Shown: in pieces, positions 35,248-43,880 of the stretch
Position numbering within the stretch: position 1 is the first letter of the stretch
Layout: each line of letters opens with the position of its first letter
NCBI GenBank assembly: GCA_017481395.1
Contig: JAFUPE010000059.1
Location: forward strand, 1 to 48,287
Reading direction: 5' to 3'
Length of the DNA: 48,287 bases
Source: Ruminococcus sp.
GTDB lineage: Bacteria; Bacillota_A; Clostridia; Oscillospirales; Acutalibacteraceae
Notes under the pieces: generated by a model
Database searches by the model: none
Told to the model about the DNA's origin: nothing
The model's input: the letters and a program-made list of their open reading frames with translations, nothing else
Translations under genes and position numbers: made by a program

Positions 35248-36849
35248 TTATTTTTTTGGTCTGTAAAAAATGGTTCTCAGCTTATAGAATATTTTCTCCA
35301 TCCAGATTCTGTAGCTATGGAAATAAAGATTAGGGATTTCAACCTTTGCATCAACCACGTCTTTGTTTTTGTACTCCATAATTCTTTTGTGCACAGAGTC
35401 TGACTTTCTCTCGTCGTGAGGGAAAGAAAGGAATAACTCCAGAATTTTTCTGTTGTTCATAGGCATGGTTGTTCTGTGGTAAAGCTGTTGCGACGAAACA
35501 ACAGATACACCCCAACAACCCATACGGATTTCCCAATAAAATGAATCGGTGTGCTCAAAGTTGTAAAGGGGCTTTTCCAGGTGTATGTCTCTTAAGAACT
35601 TATAGTAAGTCTTATCAGACCACTTAAGCAGAGACGGATGACCAAAGTATCTGGTTTGGAAAATACTGCAATGGCGTTCGCTTAAAGTTGTGGGAATGTT
35701 GGTTTGATATTTTCGCTCTAAAAATACACGAGCAACCTCGGACGCCCATGACTTAAGTTCGATATCATATGCGTTTAAGTCGTGAAGGTAGATGTATTTA
35801 CGAATTTCGTTGTCCGCAAGATTAACAAAATAGTTTGTATTATGTTGTAAAAGCTTTTTGATGAATTCAAAATCCTTGATTTCGCTGTTTTCCTGAGGTA
35901 TTTCATATAAGACATGCTCGAGTCCGAGTTTGTCGCAGATTGTTTTAGCACCCTTGGCATCCACAAGCTCCTGTGGCTTTGAATGGAAACTGAAGTATGT
36001 GAATTTGTCGTATAATCCACTTGCACAGGCAAGGGTGGTTTTGCTGTCGGTGCCTCCCGAAAGGGAAATGGTGCATCTGTCCCATTTTTTAGTGCAGCAC
36101 TCAATACCGTTGTGAATTAAATCACCGATTTTCTTGATATTATCAGCCTTTTCGTTGTCGGTAGTGAATTCCGGATGGGGTGCGGTGGGGTAAAATCTGA
36201 CTATTGAGAAATCATTATCAAAATTCAAATATGTATTGGCACCCAGACGAGTAATTTCTTTATAAGGAGATAGGTTTCCGGGAAGATGGCGGTTACCGAT
36301 ATTATAGCATTTGGATTCTACCAGCTTTTCGACCATTGGGTCCATTTTTAGGTTGCACAGGTCAGCAACAAGCTGAGGATGCTCGGTAATATACATTGCT
36401 CCGTCAATTTTTCCGAAGTAGCAGCCTGTAAGTGAGCAAGCATCCTGACAGGCTATTACCTTCTTGCCGTCTATTAACATAATAACATGTAAGCCGGTAA
36501 GCTCGGAAACCTTGTCAAAATAATCGGATAAACCGTTTTTATAGCATGTAATAAGTTCTTTGCATATTTCGTTTTCGTCATACATCATATTAAACGGATT
36601 ATATGCGTGTCCTATAATAACAGCGGTTAAATCTGAATCTGACTGAACATAGAAGGTCTGTTCTTTTTGTACATAAAGGTAATAACCATTTATTATGGTT
36701 TCTGACCATATTCCGTAAAAGGGGTACTCCTCGGTAGCCTTGATTTGGTTACTTGTAAAAAGATAGCCGCGTCTGAACAGCATTTCTCTGTACAAACTGT
36801 TTTTGTCTAACTCGGCTTTGATTTGCTCTTTTAAAATTTCTATGCTCAT
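35248..36849 (-). CDS. Asparagine-synthase-like amidotransferase without a Cys2 glutaminase
   Basis: The 533-residue protein has a C-terminal asparagine synthase domain with the PP-loop SGGTDS (residues 264-269). The N-terminal half resembles a class II glutaminase fold but does not begin with Met-Cys, so the usual nucleophile is absent. AsnB-like enzymes amidate free Asp or, in some Firmicutes, diaminopimelate in peptidoglycan. Here the neighbours are Ddl, a sugar transferase and a phosphoesterase, which suggests a surface-polymer substrate (inference). It might use free ammonia or make a different bond. ATG 36849 is 9 nt after GGTGGAG and is preferred to GTG 36864. Confidence 0.78.
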   Translation of the reverse strand: MSIEILKEQIKAELDKNSLYREMLFRRGYLFTSNQIKATEEYPFYGIWSETIINGYYLYVQKEQTFYVQSDSDLTAVIIGHAYNPFNMMYDENEICKELITCYKNGLSDYFDKVSELTGLHVIMLIDGKKVIACQDACSLTGCYFGKIDGAMYITEHPQLVADLCNLKMDPMVEKLVESKCYNIGNRHLPGNLSPYKEITRLGANTYLNFDNDFSIVRFYPTAPHPEFTTDNEKADNIKKIGDLIHNGIECCTKKWDRCTISLSGGTDSKTTLACASGLYDKFTYFSFHSKPQELVDAKGAKTICDKLGLEHVLYEIPQENSEIKDFEFIKKLLQHNTNYFVNLADNEIRKYIYLHDLNAYDIELKSWASEVARVFLERKYQTNIPTTLSERHCSIFQTRYFGHPSLLKWSDKTYYKFLRDIHLEKPLYNFEHTDSFYWEIRMGCWGVSVVSSQQLYHRTTMPMNNRKILELFLSFPHDERKSDSVHKRIMEYKNKDVVDAKVEIPNLYFHSYRIWMEKIFYKLRTIFYRPKK

Positions 36850-36893
36850 TTTATACAACTCCACCTATTTGAATTATATAGCTTACTTTAAAT

Positions 36894-37940
36894 TTATTTC
36901 GAAATTCCTGCTCCTTCTATAAGCTCTTCCATTAATTTTTCAATGGGGTAGCCGACTTCACCCATCATCATGGGATACATACTGATTTCGGTAAAGCCGG
37001 GCAGGGTATTGATTTCGTTAAATACTACTCTGCCGGAGTCTTCCATAAAAAAGTCAACCCTTGAAAGTCCGTTACAACCTAAGGCTTTAAAAATGGCCTC
37101 GGCATATTCTTTAACTGTTTCATTTACACCTTCGGGAATATCGGGGTTAAGAACGGTTTTTGAATCGGCGTTGTTATACTTAGCCTCATAGCTGTAGAAA
37201 ACGTCGCCTGCTACAGCTTCGCCTGCGTTTGAGCAGACAAGTGTGCCGTTTTTCTCTAAAACTGCACACTCAAGCTCGCGGCCCTTAATGGTTTCTTCGA
37301 TAAGCACCTTGGAGTCGTGCTTAAGTGCAAGGTTTACTGCATTAATAAGCTCTTCGCGGTTTTCTGCTTTGGAAACACCTTGTGAAGAGCCGGATTTGCA
37401 GGGTTTAACAAACATGGGATAGCCTAAGGTCTTCTCAGCTTTATCAATATAGCTTTCGCTTTCTCCCGGTCTGACTAAAACGTAATTTGCCTGAGGAATG
37501 TTTTTAAGGCTGTCTACAATGATTTTGGTGTAGGCTTTGTCCATCGAAACGGCAGATGCTACTACACCGCAGCCTACATATGGAATAGAGCAAAGCTCAA
37601 AAAGTCCCTGAATAGTTCCGTCTTCGCCGTTTTTGCCATGAAGCACAGGAATGATTGCATCAATGTGAATAACGTCGTTATTGCCGTTTAACAGCACAAG
37701 ACCTTTACCCGGACAAAGCATCGCAGGTGTGTTTGAGGCTTCGTCGTACCATTTGCACTGAGCAATTAAAGCGGTGTCAGCGGTGTAGTATACCCAGTCG
37801 CCGCTTTTCTTGATGCCTACAAGGTGTTTTTCGTATTTTGAGTCAGGTATGTTTTTAATAAAATTCATAACCGATTTACAGGAAACCTCGTGCTCGGTTG
37901 AATTTCCGCCGAATATAATAAGAACAGATTTTTTATCCAT
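36894..37940 (-). CDS. ddl: D-alanine--D-alanine ligase
   Basis: The 348-residue ATP-grasp ligase makes D-Ala-D-Ala for peptidoglycan. It has FGGNSTEHEVS, VLHGKNGEDGTIQG, MFVKPCKSGSSQGV and FNEINTLPGFT. The omega-loop region reads FYSYEAKY, with the Tyr typical of D-Ala-D-Ala ligases rather than the D-lactate-type VanA. AAAGG precedes ATG 37940, which I prefer to the longer start. It is 16 nt after the hydroxyacid dehydrogenase gene. Confidence 0.93.
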   Translation of the reverse strand: MDKKSVLIIFGGNSTEHEVSCKSVMNFIKNIPDSKYEKHLVGIKKSGDWVYYTADTALIAQCKWYDEASNTPAMLCPGKGLVLLNGNNDVIHIDAIIPVLHGKNGEDGTIQGLFELCSIPYVGCGVVASAVSMDKAYTKIIVDSLKNIPQANYVLVRPGESESYIDKAEKTLGYPMFVKPCKSGSSQGVSKAENREELINAVNLALKHDSKVLIEETIKGRELECAVLEKNGTLVCSNAGEAVAGDVFYSYEAKYNNADSKTVLNPDIPEGVNETVKEYAEAIFKALGCNGLSRVDFFMEDSGRVVFNEINTLPGFTEISMYPMMMGEVGYPIEKLMEELIEGAGISK

Positions 37941-37956
37941 AATATACCTTTCAAAT

Positions 37957-38871
37957 TTAGTTTTTGCCGTAATCAAACTCTGTAAGATTTTTGTAGATAA
38001 GCTCAAAAAGCCGCCCGTTTACGGCGTCTGAAACAAAGCTGTTGTGAGGGGTAACGTGCACCCTCGGGAGAGCCCACAACGGACTTTGAGGCGAAAGCGG
38101 CTCTTCTTCAAAAACATCCAAGGCTACGCCTCTTAGTTTGCCGTCACATATAGTCTTGATAAGGTCGGCTTCGTTAATGATTTTGCCTCTGGAAATATTT
38201 ATGAGCACAGCATCATCCTTTAAACAGCTTAAGGTTTCTTCGTTTATGATGTGCTGGGTTTTCTCGGTAAGAGGCAAGCATAGCAGAGCTATGTCGCAAA
38301 GCTTAAGTGCAGTATGCAAGCTGTCCATATAAAAGAATTCGTCTACAAATTCACATTTGCTGTCAAAGATATCGGCACCCAGTACCCTTGTGCCGAATGC
38401 CTTGAAGCGTTTTGCACATTCCTGACCGATGTTGCCAACACCGATAATAAGAACGCTTTTCCCGTAAAGCTCAAGAAGGTTACGGTTTTTCTCCCAAAGC
38501 TTTTGCTCCTGGTTTTTGTAAAAGAATTTGCTGTCCTTGTAAATTTCAAGGGCTTTAAGCAACGCCCATTCTGCCATTGGTATGTTATAAACGCCTTTTG
38601 CGTTAAAAAGTGCAATTCCCCTTTGAGCAAATCGGCTTACGGGAATTCTATCGTAGCCTGCACTGGTAAGCTGAACCGCCCTGAGGCTTTCAAAGTCTTC
38701 AACGTTGTTGTACATAAAAAGAGAGTTGCACACAACTGCGTCAAACTGACTGCAGTCAACAGAAAGCGGCTCGAGCTCGTTTTGGATATATGTAATTTCA
38801 AAGCCTGCACTTTTCAGTGCGTTAAGCTGCTCTTCGGTATACTGAAATGCTCCTGTTAAAAGAAGCTTCAT
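37957..38871 (-). CDS. D-2-hydroxyacid dehydrogenase family protein
   Basis: The 304-residue NAD-dependent enzyme has the nucleotide motif GVGNIG (near residue 143), the family segments INISRGKIINEADL and LDVFEEEPL, and TPHNSF with the likely catalytic His. Family members interconvert 2-keto and D-2-hydroxy acids. GGGGAGG fixes the start. It lies between the sugar transferase and ddl. A VanH-type role was considered and rejected. Its substrate is unknown. Confidence 0.85.
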   Translation of the reverse strand: MKLLLTGAFQYTEEQLNALKSAGFEITYIQNELEPLSVDCSQFDAVVCNSLFMYNNVEDFESLRAVQLTSAGYDRIPVSRFAQRGIALFNAKGVYNIPMAEWALLKALEIYKDSKFFYKNQEQKLWEKNRNLLELYGKSVLIIGVGNIGQECAKRFKAFGTRVLGADIFDSKCEFVDEFFYMDSLHTALKLCDIALLCLPLTEKTQHIINEETLSCLKDDAVLINISRGKIINEADLIKTICDGKLRGVALDVFEEEPLSPQSPLWALPRVHVTPHNSFVSDAVNGRLFELIYKNLTEFDYGKN

Positions 38872-38908
38872 ATAAAAACCTCCCCGCTATACTTTATGCA
38901 AGGCGACA

Positions 38909-39544
38909 TTATTTGTTGACAGTTTCCTTTTTCTCAGCCTGAGCCTTGGCGGCTGTCTCGGTGGTGTTTTCGTTGTCGGCGTTTTTGAGCACCTTGAAAA
39001 TAGATATAAAGAAAATCTTGAAATCAAGGACAAAAGAAATATTTCTTGTGTACCATACGTTAAGCTCGATACGCTTGTTCCACTCTACGTCCTTTCTGCC
39101 GTTTACCTGTGCCCAGCCTGTTACGCCGGGACGCACGTCAAACATATGCTTTTGTTCCTCAGAGTAATCCTCCAAAGGCCAGGGGTGGTATGTAAGCGGG
39201 GGACGGGGGCCTATGATGCTCATATCGCCCTTTAGAATATTCACAAGCTGAGGAAGCTCATCGATGCTGGTGGCACGTATAAATTTGCCTACCTTAGTAA
39301 CCCTTGCGTCGCCTTTGCCCGAGTAAACGCCGGAGCCTGTATGCTCGGCACCTACGCACATGCTGCGGAATTTGTAGATATCAAAAACCTTACCGCCTTT
39401 GCCGAGTCTTTGCTGTTTAAAAATAACAGAACCCTTTGAGTCAAGCTTTATGCACAACGCGGTAATTGCCAGTACGGGAGATAAAATGATTAGCCCTAAC
39501 AGAGAAATAACAACATCTGCACAGCGTTTTATAAATTTATACAT
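38909..39544 (-). CDS. Bacterial sugar transferase (undecaprenyl-phosphate priming enzyme)
   Basis: The 211-residue protein has one N-terminal helix and the catalytic core of polyprenyl-phosphate hexose-1-phosphate transferases: KQQRLGKGGKVFDIYKFRSM, ATSIDELPQLVNILKGDMSIIGPRPP and VRPGVTGWAQVNGR. It puts the first sugar phosphate on the lipid carrier for a surface glycan. A Glu/Lys/Thr-rich tail follows. AGGGG precedes ATG 39544. It is the first gene of a minus-strand operon and is divergent from the sugar-nucleotide dehydratase gene that could supply its substrate. Confidence 0.93.
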   Translation of the reverse strand: MYKFIKRCADVVISLLGLIILSPVLAITALCIKLDSKGSVIFKQQRLGKGGKVFDIYKFRSMCVGAEHTGSGVYSGKGDARVTKVGKFIRATSIDELPQLVNILKGDMSIIGPRPPLTYHPWPLEDYSEEQKHMFDVRPGVTGWAQVNGRKDVEWNKRIELNVWYTRNISFVLDFKIFFISIFKVLKNADNENTTETAAKAQAEKKETVNK

Positions 39545-39611
39545 ATTCTCTACCCCTCGGAATATTAAATAAAAGACATTTCGCAACAAACTTCACAATT
39601 ATTCATCTTAC

Positions 39612-39639
39612 ATTATAACATATAAAATAAGAAAATCAA
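39612..39639 (-). promoter_or_regulatory. Promoter of the surface-glycan operon
   Basis: On the minus strand TTGATT (39639-39634) and a perfect TATAAT (39617-39612) are 16 bp apart, with TGT before the -10 (extended). Confidence 0.72.
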
Positions 39640-39665
39640 CGAAAAATGTTTATATTAATCTTTAA

Positions 39666-39694
39666 TTGACATTACGACTTATAAGTTGTATAAT
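39666..39694 (+). promoter_or_regulatory. Sigma-A promoter of the dehydratase-glmS operon
   Basis: Perfect TTGACA (39666-39671) and TATAAT (39689-39694) are 17 bp apart. The spacer contains the 10-bp palindrome ACTTATAAGT (39677-39686), a possible operator. Confidence 0.88.
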
Positions 39695-39740
39695 TTATCT
39701 GTAAAATTGCGTACATTGTTTCTTTGACAGAGGTAAAGTG

Positions 39741-41648
39741 ATGAAAAAATTCAGTTCCCGTAAAGGATTTTTACTTATCGCAGATATACTTATCGTGGCG
39801 GTGACAGGCACGTTCTCTAATCTGGCACTTATGTGGGCAGATATTCTGCGTGGTGTTTCGCCTTCTCAGAATTTTTCGGTTCCGTGGTCTACTATGACGC
39901 TGTTGCTCGGCATTGTAGGGCTTTTTACGCTTTTGTTTTTGTTAAGCTTCGGTGCGTATTCCTTTTTCTGGCGACTTTACGGCAAGAAGGACTTTTTGCT
40001 TTGCGGCATAGCTGTTACGCTAAGCTTTGGCGTAAGCGGTGTTTTTTCATATTACTTCAAGATGTTTGACGGCGGTTTTCCGTTTGTTTATTATATTATA
40101 TTTTACCTTGCGGCTCTTTTCTGTATGTTGTTTATCAGGGTCCTTTTCAAAAAGGCAATTGTTCGTCTTACTGAAGCAGGCAGGGAAGAAAACAGCCGAC
40201 GCACCCTTATTGTAGGTGCAGGTCAGGCAGCAAAGCTTATTTTAGCCGATATTGAAAGTGCCAAAAGTGACCCCAACAACCCTTCTCACGACATTTTTCC
40301 TGTGTGTATGGTTGATGACAACAGGGCTAAGTACGGCACAAAAATAGGCGGTGTGCCAGTGCTGGGTAATACTCAGGATATTCCTCAAATTTGTAAGGCG
40401 AACAACATTTCCCTTATTTTATTTGCCATTCCCTCCTGTACCGACGAAGAAAGAAAGCAGATTCTTGAAATTTGCTCTGAAACCCAGTGTAACATTAAAA
40501 TGGTACCATATTTAAGCGAGCTGTATTTTGACGATACGAGCCGCGGTAAGGGAATTTTAAAGCAGGTTCAGGATATAAAAATTGAGGACCTTTTAGGCAG
40601 AGACCCCATATCCTTTGACAAAGAAAGCATAAAAGCGTTTATTAAGGGCAAGGTTTGTATGGTTACAGGCGGCGGCGGCTCCATAGGCTCTGAGCTTGTA
40701 AGGCAGATTGCAAATTACGACCCTAAGCAGATTATCATTGTAGACATCTACGAAAATAATGCTTACGACATTCAGCAGGAGCTTCTTTTAGAGCACGAGG
40801 ACAGATTAAATCTTGTTACTCTTATTGCTTCGGTAAGAGATTACGACAAGATGGATAGCATATTTAAGGAATACAGACCCAATATCGTTTTCCATGCCGC
40901 GGCTCACAAGCATGTTCCTCTTATGGAAACCTCTCCTGAGGAAGCTGTAAAAAACAATATTTTTGGCACTCAGAACGTGGCAACCCTTGCCGAGGTTTAC
41001 GGCGTAGAAAAATTTGTTATGATTTCTACAGACAAGGCTGTTAACCCCACTAACGTAATGGGTGCTACCAAACGCTGTTGCGAAATGATTGCCCAGTACA
41101 AGGCTCAGCACAGCACAAAAACCGACTTTGTTACAACTCGTTTCGGTAACGTATTAGGCTCTAACGGCTCGGTTATTCCTCTTTTCCGCCGTCAGATTGA
41201 AAGCGGCAAGCCTGTTACCGTTACACACCCCGACATTATCCGCTACTTTATGACAATTCCCGAGGCTGTGTCGTTAGTGCTTCAGGCAGGTGCCATGGCA
41301 CATGGCGGCGAAATTTTCGTTCTTGATATGGGCGACCCTGTTAAGATTACAACCTTGGCTGAAAACCTTATCAGAATGTATGGTAAGGTGCCCTACAGGG
41401 ACGTTGAGATTAAGTTCACCGGTCTTCGTCCGGGCGAGAAGCTTTTTGAAGAGCTTCTGATGAACGAAGAGGGACTTAAGTCCACTGAAAACAAGAAAAT
41501 CTTCATCGGCAATCAGATTGCCATTGACGAAGAAGACCTGCTTTCAAAGCTTTCTGAGCTTAAAAAATACGCAGACGAAAACAACAGCGAAAAGGTTGTG
41601 GAAATGTTATCATCAATTGTTCCCACCTTTAAGCATAAGATAAACTAA
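39741..41648 (+). CDS. Membrane NDP-sugar 4,6-dehydratase (CapD/PglF type)
   Basis: The 635-residue protein has four N-terminal membrane helices (about 12-135), a first Rossmann domain (VGAGQAAKLI near 158) and a C-terminal SDR dehydratase domain with TGGGGSIGSE (about 309-318) and STDKAVNPTNVMGATK, where the Ser-Met-Lys-type triad replaces Tyr. It probably converts UDP-GlcNAc to the 4-keto-6-deoxy sugar for surface glycans such as those carrying diNAc-bacillosamine. GAGGT sits 7 nt before ATG 39741, which I prefer to GTG 39738. It is 33 nt upstream of glmS, which supplies amino sugar. Confidence 0.93.
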   Translation: MKKFSSRKGFLLIADILIVAVTGTFSNLALMWADILRGVSPSQNFSVPWSTMTLLLGIVGLFTLLFLLSFGAYSFFWRLYGKKDFLLCGIAVTLSFGVSGVFSYYFKMFDGGFPFVYYIIFYLAALFCMLFIRVLFKKAIVRLTEAGREENSRRTLIVGAGQAAKLILADIESAKSDPNNPSHDIFPVCMVDDNRAKYGTKIGGVPVLGNTQDIPQICKANNISLILFAIPSCTDEERKQILEICSETQCNIKMVPYLSELYFDDTSRGKGILKQVQDIKIEDLLGRDPISFDKESIKAFIKGKVCMVTGGGGSIGSELVRQIANYDPKQIIIVDIYENNAYDIQQELLLEHEDRLNLVTLIASVRDYDKMDSIFKEYRPNIVFHAAAHKHVPLMETSPEEAVKNNIFGTQNVATLAEVYGVEKFVMISTDKAVNPTNVMGATKRCCEMIAQYKAQHSTKTDFVTTRFGNVLGSNGSVIPLFRRQIESGKPVTVTHPDIIRYFMTIPEAVSLVLQAGAMAHGGEIFVLDMGDPVKITTLAENLIRMYGKVPYRDVEIKFTGLRPGEKLFEELLMNEEGLKSTENKKIFIGNQIAIDEEDLLSKLSELKKYADENNSEKVVEMLSSIVPTFKHKIN

Positions 41649-41681
41649 GCAAAACAAAATCCATTTTGAAGGAGATTTCCT

Positions 41682-43508
41682 ATGTGCGGAATAGTCGGAT
41701 ATGTAGGTAAAAATGATTGCAGTGAGGTTTTGGTTAATGCTCTTTCAAAGCTGGAGTACCGAGGTTACGATTCGGCAGGTATTGCAGTTTTTGAAAACGG
41801 GGACGTAAATGTTATCAAGGCCGAAGGCAGACTTAAAAACCTTGAAGATAAAATGAAGGCAGAGCTTTTTCCCAAGGGAAGTGCAGGCATAGGCCATACC
41901 CGTTGGGCAACTCATGGCAAGCCTTCTGATATTAATTCTCACCCTCATATTGGCGGTGAGTATGTAACCTTGGTACATAACGGTATTATTGAGAATTATC
42001 GTGAGCTTAAGGAAAGACTCGAAGCCGAAGGCCGTGAGTTTTACAGCGAAACAGATACTGAGGTTGTAGCAAAGCTTCTCGACTTTAACTACGAAGGCGA
42101 CCCAGTAAAAGCTATTGAAAAAACTCTTGCCGAGGTTCAGGGTTCCTTTGCACTTGGCATCCTTTTCAAGGATATTCCTAACGTAATTTACGCCGTAAGA
42201 CGCGGAAGTCCTCTTATAGTAGGCGTAAAGGACGATGAAGGCTTTATCGCTTCTGACGTTCCTGCAATTATCAAGTATACTAAAGATTATTATCTTTTAG
42301 AGCACGATGAGATTGCCCGCATTGCCGAGGGTGACATAAGATTTACCGATTTAAAAGGTAATTCTATAGAAAAAGAGCTTAAAACCGCTGACTGGGATAT
42401 GGATGCCGCAGAAAAGGGCGGTTACGAGCACTATATGCTTAAGGAAATCAACGAGCAGCCCGACGCAGTAAGAAAGACAGTTGCTCCCAGAGTTTTTCAT
42501 GGTATGCCCAGTCTTGAGGAATGCTCTATTACAGTGGAAAACCTTAAGGATATAAAGCAGGTGTTTATTGTAGCTTGCGGTACTGCAATGCACGCAGGTA
42601 TGGTGGGCAAGTATGCCATCGAAAAGCTTGCACGTGTTCCCGTTGTGGTTGATATTGCTTCCGAGTTCAGATATCGTGCTCCCTTGGTAGGCGAGGGCGA
42701 CTTGGTTATTATTATTTCTCAGTCGGGCGAGACCGCCGACAGCCTCGAGGCGTTACGTGTTTCGAAGGCACTTGGTGCAAAGGTTATGGGTGTAGTAAAC
42801 GCTAAGGGAAGCTCTATTGCTCGTGAGTCCGATATGCTTGTTTATACCCACGCAGGTCCCGAAATAGCAGTTGCATCTACAAAGGCATATATGGTGCAGA
42901 TTGCTGTTATGTATCTGCTTTCATTTGAGCTTGCTTTTGCGAAAGGCAAAATCAGCGAGGCTGAGTGCAAGCGTCTTACAGCGGAGCTTATGGCAATGCC
43001 CGAAAGAATTGCTGAGATTATCAAATCTACAGATGAAATTTCCAAGGAAGCCGCCAAAGAGCTTATTGAAGCTGAAAGTCTTTTGTATATCGGCAGAGGT
43101 TTTGACTACGCTCTTTCAATGGAAGGTTCTTTGAAGCTTAAGGAGATTTCATATATTCATTCTGAATGCTATGCCGCAGGTGAGCTTAAGCACGGCACAA
43201 TCTCACTTATTACCGACGGTATGCCTGTTATAGCTGTTGCTACACAGTCAGACCTTTTTGATAAGACCATCTCAAATATCAAGGAGGTTAAGGCAAGAGG
43301 TGCCAAGGTACTTCTTGTGTGCGGCGAAGGCTTCGAGGTAGGCGAGGACGTAGCCGATATCATTATTCGCGTTTCCATGTGCGAAGAAATGCTGATGCCG
43401 ATGTCCGCCATTGTGCCTTTACAGCTTGTTGCTTACTATTCGTCTGTATTACGCGGTAACGACGTAGATAAACCCCGTAACCTTGCAAAATCAGTTACAG
43501 TAGAATAA
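41682..43508 (+). CDS. glmS: Glutamine--fructose-6-phosphate aminotransferase
   Basis: The 608-residue enzyme makes glucosamine-6-phosphate, the first step to UDP-GlcNAc. It begins MCGIVGYVG, with Cys2 as the glutaminase nucleophile after Met removal. Other motifs are GIGHTRWATHG, the SIS domains (CGTAMHAG, ISQSGETADS) and the C-terminal KPRNLAKSVTVE. AAGGAG supports the start. Only 33 nt separate it from the dehydratase gene, so a glmS ribozyme is not present. An R1 repeat begins 2 nt after the stop. Confidence 0.97.
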   Translation: MCGIVGYVGKNDCSEVLVNALSKLEYRGYDSAGIAVFENGDVNVIKAEGRLKNLEDKMKAELFPKGSAGIGHTRWATHGKPSDINSHPHIGGEYVTLVHNGIIENYRELKERLEAEGREFYSETDTEVVAKLLDFNYEGDPVKAIEKTLAEVQGSFALGILFKDIPNVIYAVRRGSPLIVGVKDDEGFIASDVPAIIKYTKDYYLLEHDEIARIAEGDIRFTDLKGNSIEKELKTADWDMDAAEKGGYEHYMLKEINEQPDAVRKTVAPRVFHGMPSLEECSITVENLKDIKQVFIVACGTAMHAGMVGKYAIEKLARVPVVVDIASEFRYRAPLVGEGDLVIIISQSGETADSLEALRVSKALGAKVMGVVNAKGSSIARESDMLVYTHAGPEIAVASTKAYMVQIAVMYLLSFELAFAKGKISEAECKRLTAELMAMPERIAEIIKSTDEISKEAAKELIEAESLLYIGRGFDYALSMEGSLKLKEISYIHSECYAAGELKHGTISLITDGMPVIAVATQSDLFDKTISNIKEVKARGAKVLLVCGEGFEVGEDVADIIIRVSMCEEMLMPMSAIVPLQLVAYYSSVLRGNDVDKPRNLAKSVTVE

Positions 43509-43510
43509 AT

Positions 43511-43630
43511 CGTTAGCCATGATGGACAATTCCGACCGTTAGCCACGGCGGACAATTCCGACCGTTAGCCACGGCGGGCAATTCCGCCTTTGGACAGGTT
43601 GGCTAAATAGGTCAACTGCATTTACAGCGG
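43511..43630 (+). repeat. R1 dispersed repeat, copy d, with a tandem triplicated head
   Basis: The R1 head occurs three times in tandem as 26-bp units (43511-43536, 43537-43562 and from 43563), each beginning CGTTAGCCA. Only the third continues into the element body (to about 43630). Units 1 and 2 have GGACAATTCCGA, which breaks the hairpin; unit 3 has GGCGGGCAATTCCGCC, which restores it. The copy lies 2 nt after the glmS stop. Confidence 0.78.
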
Positions 43631-43663
43631 TTCAGAATTTGCATACAGCTTAAAATATAACAT

Positions 43664-43690
43664 AAACCCCGCTTAACGGCGGGGTTTTAT
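43664..43690 (+). terminator. Terminator of the dehydratase-glmS operon
   Basis: A 9-bp perfect stem (43664-43672 / 43679-43687) with loop TTAACG is followed by TTAT. It lies after the R1 repeat, about 155 nt from the glmS stop. Confidence 0.82.
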
Positions 43691-43709
43691 TGTTGCAAGA
43701 TTGTATTTA

Positions 43710-43786
43710 ATGGGCGATTATCAATCGCTCGTTCTGCCTTGCTGTAATATGAATCTTTTCGGGCGGATAATATCCGCCCCTACAGA
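43710..43786 (+). repeat. R2 dispersed repeat, second copy
   Basis: The palindromes TGGGCGATTATCAATCGCTC and GGGCGGATAATATCCGCCC, followed by CTACAG, mirror the copy at 29022-29100 in inverted orientation. The centre differs between the copies, while the palindromes are kept. With R1 copy d and the glmS terminator this fills the 372-bp gene-free stretch 43509-43880. Confidence 0.72.
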
Positions 43787-43821
43787 TACCCGATAACATT
43801 CAATAAAGTATAAGTCTGCAC

Positions 43822-43851
43822 AAAAAATCCCCGTGGTAAAAACCGCGGGGA
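43822..43851 (-). terminator. Terminator of the SPTTG surface-protein gene
   Basis: A 10-bp stem with one mismatch-type pair (43828-43837 / 43842-43851) is followed on the minus strand by TTTTTT. Confidence 0.9.
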
Positions 43852-43880
43852 TAAATTATAGGTTTAATTTAATCAGCTAA

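Noticed and set aside
36894..38871. VanH/VanA-like glycopeptide-resistance pair (hydroxyacid dehydrogenase next to a Ddl-type ligase)
   Set aside because: The ligase omega loop is FYSYEAKY, typical of D-Ala-D-Ala ligases; there is no VanX or VanRS gene nearby. The pairing is better read as part of a wall or glycan operon.
41649..41681. glmS ribozyme upstream of glmS
   Set aside because: Only 33 nt separate glmS from the preceding gene, far too short for the ribozyme.
43511..43588. CRISPR array (regular 26-bp repeats)
   Set aside because: The repeats are directly adjacent with no spacers, and no cas genes are present.
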